DNA of 64,000 nucleotides, from positions 61,501,909 to 61,565,908 of the forward strand of contig OY997656.1 in the NCBI GenBank assembly GCA_963921795.1. The letters are read 5' to 3'. Positions within the stretch are counted from its first letter, which is position 1. The number at the start of each line of letters is the position of its first letter. Under the pieces are notes generated by a model. That model saw only the letters and a list, made by a program, of their open reading frames with translations. It had not been told where the DNA came from and searched no databases. The translations under genes and the position numbers were made by a program. Below are positions 59,318-64,000 of this stretch, piece by piece. This DNA is from Nannobrachium achirus. Taxonomy: Eukaryota; Chordata; Actinopteri; Myctophiformes; Myctophidae.

Positions 59318-59600
59318 AGGGGCGGCCATAGCTGAATGATTAGGGAGCCGCCTGGGGAACCAGAGCCCCTGGTTGTCCCAGGTTCCATTCCATAGCTGAA
59401 TGGTTAGGGAGCCCGCCTGGGGAACCAGCGCCCCTGGTTGTCCCAGGTTCCATTCCATAGCTGAATGGTTAGGGAGCCGCCTGGGGAACCAGAGCCCCTG
59501 GTTGTCCCAGGTTCCATTCCATAGCTGAATGGTTAGGGAGCCACCTGGGGAACCAGAGCCCCTGGTTGTCCCATTCCATAGCTGAATGGTTAGGGAGCCT
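59318..59600 (+). repeat. tRNA-like SINE fragment in tandem, about 4.5 copies of 61 bp
   Basis: Units with CATAGCTGAATGGTTAGGGA (A-box-like TAGCTGAATGG) and GTCCCAGGTTCCATTCC (B-box-like). The first unit has the 5' lead GGGGCGGC. Probably a tandemly amplified SINE head. Confidence 0.65.
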
Positions 59601-59604
59601 ACAA

Positions 59605-59993
59605 TTGGTGTTAATTACCTCGTTAGCAGGTCATTATATTGATATTAATTAGTGTTAATTACCTCGTTAGCTGGTCATTATATTGATATTAATCAGTGTT
59701 AATTACCTCGTTAGCAGGTCATTATATTGATATTAATCAGTGTTAATTACCTCGTTAGGTCATTAGTGTTAATTACCTCGTTAGGTCATTATATTGATAT
59801 GAATTAGTGTTAATTACCTCGTTAGCAGGTCATTATATTTATATTAATCAGTGTTAATTACCTCGTTAGCAGGTCATTATATTGATATTAATTAGTGTTA
59901 ATTACCTCGTTAGCAGGTCATTATATTGATATTAATTAGTGTTAATTACCTCGTTAGCTGGTCATTATATTGATATTAATCAGTGTTAATTAC
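59605..59993 (-). repeat. About 45-bp array of NCBP3 exon end plus donor
   Basis: On the minus strand each unit reads GACCTGCTAACGAG followed by GTAATTAACACTAATT. The exon ends GACCAGCTAACCAG followed by GTAATTAAC. Nine intronic copies (about 59626 to 59955) retain about 14 exon-derived bases and the 5' splice site. Confidence 0.92.
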
Positions 59994-60249
59994 CTGGTTA
60001 GCTGGTCTGCATACATGGTCATCTTCAGGGTCTTCTTGGTGGGCGTGGTCTTGGGGGGCGTGGTCTTGGGGGACAGACCAATCATCTTCAGTTCCAGGTC
60101 GTAGTCCATCTCTGAAGAGTCTGACCCTGAACTTGACCTCCGCGACCTCAGCTTGACCCCCGCCGACCTCTGACCTTTGAACTCCACCGTGCGGTCGTCT
60201 GACTCCATGTCATCTTCATCATCTTCCTCCTCTTCCTCGATGATGTCAC
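59994..60249 (-). CDS. ncbp3: NCBP3 coding exon with MDYDLELKM
   Basis: Reads (G)DIIEEEEEDDEDDMESDDRT, VEFKGQRSAGVKLRSRRSSS, MDYDLELKMIGLSP and KMTMYADQLTR. The acidic run, SDSSEMDYDLELKM and MTMYAD are diagnostic of NCBP3. A PKTTPPKTTPTKKT repeat is locally expanded. Two bases complete a Gly codon at the start; two bases of the last codon are left at the donor (CCAG followed by GTAATT). The polypyrimidine tract upstream is a CT microsatellite. Confidence 0.95.
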
Positions 60250-60250
60250 C

Positions 60251-60252
<2 letters not shown>

Positions 60253-60283
<31 letters not shown>

Positions 60284-60652
60284 TTAGTTACCATTAGAGA
60301 GAGAGAGAGACCTTTAGTTACCATTACAACCAGAGAGAGAGACCCTTAGTTACCATTAGAGAGAGAGAGAGAGAGAGACCTTTAGTTACCATTAGAGAGA
60401 GAGAGAGAGAGAGACCTTTAGTTACCATTACAACCAGAGAGAGAGACCCTTAGTTACCATTAGAGAGAGAGAGAGAGAGAGACCTTTAGTTACCATTAGA
60501 GAGAGAGAGAGAGAGACCTTTAGTTACCATTAGAGAGAGAGAGAGAGACCTTTAGTTACCATTAGAGAGAGAGAGAGACCTTTAGTTACCATTAGAGAGA
60601 GAGAGAGACCTTTAATTACCATTAGAGAGAGAGAGAGACCTTTAGTTACCAT

Positions 60653-60693
<41 letters not shown>

Positions 60694-60736
60694 TTAGTTA
60701 CCATTACAACCAGAGAGAGAGACCCTTAGTTACCAT

Positions 60737-60801
<65 letters not shown>

Positions 60802-60930
60802 TTAGTTACCATTAGAGAGAGAGAGAGACCCTTAGTTACCATTAGAGAGAGAGAGAGACCCTTAGTTACAATTAGAGAGAGAGAGACCCTTAGTTACCAT
60901 TAGAGAGAGAGAGAGACCTTTAGTTACCAT

Positions 60931-60961
<31 letters not shown>

Positions 60962-60972
60962 TTAGTTACAAT

Positions 60973-61011
<39 letters not shown>

Positions 61012-61178
61012 TTAGTTACCATTAGAGAGAGAGAGAGACCCTTAGTTACCATTAGAGAGAGAGAGAGACCCTTAGTTACAATTAGAGAGAGAGATACCCT
61101 TAGTTACCATTAGAGAGAGAGAGAGACCTTTAGTTACCATTAGAGAGAGAGAGAGAGAGACCTTTAGTTACAATTACA

Positions 61179-61222
<44 letters not shown>

Positions 61223-61234
61223 CTTAGTTACCAT

Positions 61235-61265
<31 letters not shown>

Positions 61266-61468
61266 TTAGTTACAATTACAACCAGAGAGAGAGAGAGAGA
61301 GAGAGAGACCCTTAGTTACCATTAGAGAGAGAGAGAGAGACCTTTAATTACAATTACAACCAGAGAGAGAGAGAGAGAGAGACCTTTAGTTACCATTAGA
61401 GAGAGAGAGAGAAACCTTTAGTTACCATTAGAGAGAGAGAGAGAAACCTTTAGTTACAATTACAACCA

Positions 61469-61500
<32 letters not shown>
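60253..61500. repeat. (GA)n minisatellite forming the NCBP3 acceptor's pyrimidine tract
   Basis: Units of ACCTTTAGTTACCATTAGAG followed by variable GA runs, some with TTACAACCAGAGAG. On the minus strand this is CT-rich and leads directly into the acceptor CTCTCCAG at 60249/60250. About 40 units over 1.25 kb. Confidence 0.93.
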
Positions 61501-61504
<4 letters not shown>

Positions 61505-61506
<2 letters not shown>

Positions 61507-61565
61507 ATGCTTGTCATGCCAATAAAGCATATTTGAATTGAATTAACAGAATTGAGAGAGAGAGA
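61505..61565 (+). repeat. Teleost retroelement 3' tail
   Basis: ATGCCAATAAAGCATATTTG followed by AATTGAATT is a common 3' end of teleost non-LTR elements. The body is not recognised; 61566-62340 contains no gene I can identify. Confidence 0.55.
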
Positions 61566-62344
61566 GAGCAGTGCATCTTGGGTGACTCGCAATGACCAGG
61601 AAGTTGTGGAACTATAATCTCGCCCTCAACATAAAATGTATTTTAATTGTATATATGTACCAATCGAATCTCTTAGTTACATCGATATCGTTCATGTGAA
61701 CTAGTTTGTTTAAGCTTATTCATTATACTCATCGAACTCGCTATGACCGTGCCGTACCGTATCGTGGCCGTACCGCGCATCACCGCACAATGCAGTGTCT
61801 AGCAGGAGACGTCTATGCAAGACTAGTAATCCATATAGCGATTTATTTTATCATTTCAACACATATTCACTGTGTATTCACTCCATTTTGTTCCAAAATG
61901 TTCCTATTTATCATGACAAAGCAAAAAATAAAATAAAAATGTAAATACATATCAATTTAAAACTACACTCTCGCCATTAACTTGTTGACTGCCAAGGGCC
62001 ACAAGAGGCCGCCAAAGTGCCAGACATTCCCCCATAGGCCACCGCTGTAACATACGGGGACCCGTTGACCAGTGGACTGAACATGACCCGGATGAAGAGA
62101 GTTAACAGATGGCTATAGGCTTTTTTTTTTGCCCGATTTGAGGCTATTTAGCCGCAAAAAAAAACTTTTTCGCTTCCATAGGAACACAGTTCAGAGAAAA
62201 TGATCTCTAAATATGTGAGAATGTATTGGATTAGGCGGCGCGATGCGGCGGCGTTACCCGATTACGGGCCGGTGGAAAGAGATCGTGGTCGGCGGCCTGG
62301 ATGAAAATTTAGACGGAGGCTTCGCTGAGGCCTCTGATTAATTA

Positions 62345-62381
62345 GAGAGAGAGAGTGTGTGTGAGAGTGAGAGTGAGTGTG

Positions 62382-62425
<44 letters not shown>

Positions 62426-62444
62426 CGCGTGTGTCTGTGTGTAC

Positions 62445-62509
<65 letters not shown>

Positions 62510-62522
62510 TGTGTGTGTGTAC

Positions 62523-62577
<55 letters not shown>

Positions 62578-62591
62578 TGTGTGTGTACCAG

Positions 62592-62642
<51 letters not shown>
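62345..62642 (-). repeat. Compound (GT)n with four copies of the NCBP3 donor
   Basis: On the minus strand CA runs are punctuated by CTCTG followed by GTACACAC at about 62440, 62519 and 62586, copies of the real donor at 62642/62643 (CACTCTG followed by GTACAC). A short (GC)n lies at 62417-62429. Confidence 0.9.
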
Positions 62643-62752
62643 CAGAGTGCGTGTGTGTGTAGGGAGGGGTGTGGCCCAGGCTGTCTCCACCAATCAGGGG
62701 GCTTTTGTTCTTGACGTCTCTCTGGATCCGTCTGCTATGGTACCGCCTCTTC
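62643..62752 (-). CDS. ncbp3: NCBP3 coding exon with KRRYHSRRIQRDV
   Basis: Reads (W)KRRYHSRRIQRDVKNKSPL, IGGDSLGHTPPYTHTHS and one base of Gly. This matches the NCBP3 segment KRRYHSRRIQRDV...LIGDDxGL...YKHRHSG. The acceptor is CATAACAG; the donor lies at the edge of a CA microsatellite and the exon's own THTHS codons are part of the CA repeat. The phase fits both neighbours. Confidence 0.92.
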
Positions 62753-62769
62753 CTGTTATGTCACAGTGA

Positions 62770-63540
62770 TGTCACAGAGAGAGAAAGAGTTTTAACAGAA
62801 ACTCATGATGTAATAATTATCGCAATATTAATAAAAATATATAATATAATGATCACAATATTAATAAAACATATATAATATAATTATCACAATATTGATA
62901 AAAACATATAATAATTATCACAATATTAACCCTTTCTGTGCCACCTTTTCACCACTAGAGGGCGCCCAATGGCCATAGAATCCACCATAGACAAGCGTTG
63001 TATATGCACAAGCCGTGCGCAGCCATGATGCACCAGAACACTTTCCTTTGTGCATGAACAGGGACAGGATGAAGTTAGCTTGAAGTTAGCTATTGGCTAC
63101 CAAGCATTTTAGAAGCCCTATTTTCGGCGATTTAGCCATGATTAAACCTTGCACACCTCATGGATATGCTTGGAACAGAGAAAATGAGCTCTAAAGATCC
63201 TGGATTGCATTGGAGTGGATGGTAAATATCGGTGGCGCAGCGCTCTCACGGGCCGTGTAAACAGATGACGGCCGACGGCCCGGCTCAAAAAAAAAAAAAT
63301 ACAAAAAAATACAAAAAAAAGATTTTTTTAAAAAGCCGAACTAGTTCGGGATAGGCACAATAAGAGTTAATAAAAGAATATAATATAATTATCACTATTA
63401 ATAAAAACAAATGTAATAATTATCACAATATTAAAAAAATATCTCCCATCCCACAGGAATCCTGGTAAAATATCATCCTTAGTTCCCCTTCACCTGAACA
63501 GCATTTATAGTGATTTATTAAAGGTATAGGGGATTAATAC
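62770..63540. other. NCBP3 intron, AT-rich, no gene recognised
   Basis: Contains ATTATCACAATATTAATAAA-type repeats at 62812-62935 and 63378-63440 and poly-A runs near 63289-63330. Confidence 0.6.
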
Positions 63541-63544
63541 AGTA

Positions 63545-63666
63545 ACCTACCATGAGTTACTGAGTTACTTCATTCCTCCATAGTTTGGGTTGTAGTGTAG
63601 TATAGTATAGTTTATAGGTAAGGTGTAGGGATAGGGGTATAGTAGTAGTAGTAGTAGTAGATAAGG

Positions 63667-63701
<35 letters not shown>

Positions 63702-63970
63702 TATATATACAGTATATATATACAGTATATATACAGTAACCTACCATGAGTTACTGAGGATGCCCTTCATTCCTCCATAGTTTGGGTTGTAGTGTAGTAT
63801 AATATAGTATAAGGGTAAGGATAGGGGTATATAACATAGTGTAGTATATATAGTATAGTTTATAGGTAAGGTGTAGGGATAGGGGTATAGTAGTAGTAGT
63901 AGTAGATATATATATATATATACTGTATATATACAGTATATATATATACAGTATATATACAGTAACCTAC
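63545..63970 (-). repeat. Two intronic copies of an NCBP3 exon end plus donor
   Basis: Copies at 63745-63790 (NPNYGGMKGILSNSW) and 63551-63596 (NPNYGGMK plus a deleted LSNSW) each end at the donor TCATG followed by GTAGGT. They are separated by TAGTAG and (TA)n microsatellites. Their upstream sequence (CTACACTAC) does not match the gene, so they are partial copies. Confidence 0.88.
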
Positions 63971-64000
63971 CATGAGTTACTGAGGATGCCCTTCATTCCT
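63971..64000 (-). CDS. ncbp3: NCBP3 exon, 3' end (cut by the window edge)
   Basis: The last bases encode GMKGILSNS plus two bases of Trp and are followed by the donor GTAGGT. This could be the real exon or a third copy; the continuation is outside the window. Phase 2 at the donor matches the exon at 62752. Confidence 0.65.

Larger units (their letters stand above)
51028..64000 (-). other. ncbp3: NCBP3 gene, 3' part (partial, runs off the right edge)
   Basis: Minus-strand exons at 63971 to beyond 64000, 62643-62752, 59994-60249, 55902-56080, 54410-54574, 52998-53142 and 51028-51178. They encode consecutive pieces of NCBP3 (formerly C17orf85), the subunit that pairs with NCBP1 in an alternative nuclear cap-binding complex involved in mRNA export. 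All exon phases (2, 1, 2, 1, 1, 2, stop) are mutually consistent and every boundary has GT or AG. The RRM-like cap-binding N-terminal half lies beyond the right edge. Visible hallmarks are the YHSRRIQRDV segment, an acidic stretch, MDYDLELKM, MTMYAD, RQRLGKR, DVHSRLG, LWSRLG and the C-terminal RLDLLPSLQIQISRE. Confidence 0.93.

Noticed and set aside
62643..62752. Apparent phase mismatch of this NCBP3 exon with the next one.
   Set aside because: Recounting the CA run (TACACACACACGCAC) gives 110 bases and a phase-1 end that fits the exon at 60249.

Overview
This is a stretch of vertebrate nuclear genome, almost certainly from a teleost fish. It has spliced genes with GT-AG introns, a non-LTR retrotransposon, tRNA-derived SINE-like repeats, many hAT-like and piggyBac-like non-autonomous DNA transposons, and an extraordinary load of micro- and minisatellites. 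That tandem-repeat load resembles gadiform (cod-like) genomes, but the species is an inference.

Layout. (1) About 1-19.7 kb, minus strand: the 5' part of PCF11, an mRNA 3'-end cleavage and transcription-termination factor. Five coding exons are recognisable (18821-18970, 12620-12745, 7784-7969, 5790-5996, 1338-1552). Their reading phases agree, and the first three make up the RNA polymerase II CTD-interaction domain. A CpG-rich promoter-like stretch lies upstream at about 19.4-19.66 kb. The introns are filled with minisatellites and nested hAT elements. (2) About 20.5-26.9 kb, plus strand: a broken non-LTR retrotransposon endonuclease region split by two inserted elements. The second insert is a tandem array of three related elements. 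(3) About 26.9-32 kb: minisatellites, including units with head-to-head telomere-like motifs. (4) 32432-33553, plus strand: an intact intronless KLHDC3-like gene (kelch-repeat substrate receptor of CUL2 ubiquitin ligases), most likely a retrogene. (5) 33.6-50.9 kb: a 4.7 kb minisatellite with higher-order structure, palindromic AT repeats, tandemly duplicated element fragments, and DNA transposons with visible target-site duplications. (6) 51-64 kb, minus strand: the 3' part of NCBP3, an alternative cap-binding subunit. Six complete exons and one partial exon are visible, down to the stop codon. Its introns hold more minisatellites, a decayed large DNA transposon and SINE-like repeats.

The most striking pattern is that many tandem arrays in PCF11 and NCBP3 are centred on splice junctions. 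The repeat unit contains the end of the neighbouring exon plus the 5' splice site, or the 3' splice site plus the first exon bases. The introns therefore carry one to a dozen decoy splice sites each. By my reading this affects 8 of the 11 donors and 3 of the 10 acceptors visible in the two genes. A parallel pattern is that several arrays inside DNA transposons derive from the transposon's own inverted repeats. I see no operon-like or defence-like system. PCF11 and NCBP3 both act in mRNA maturation, but their adjacency here has no evident functional meaning.
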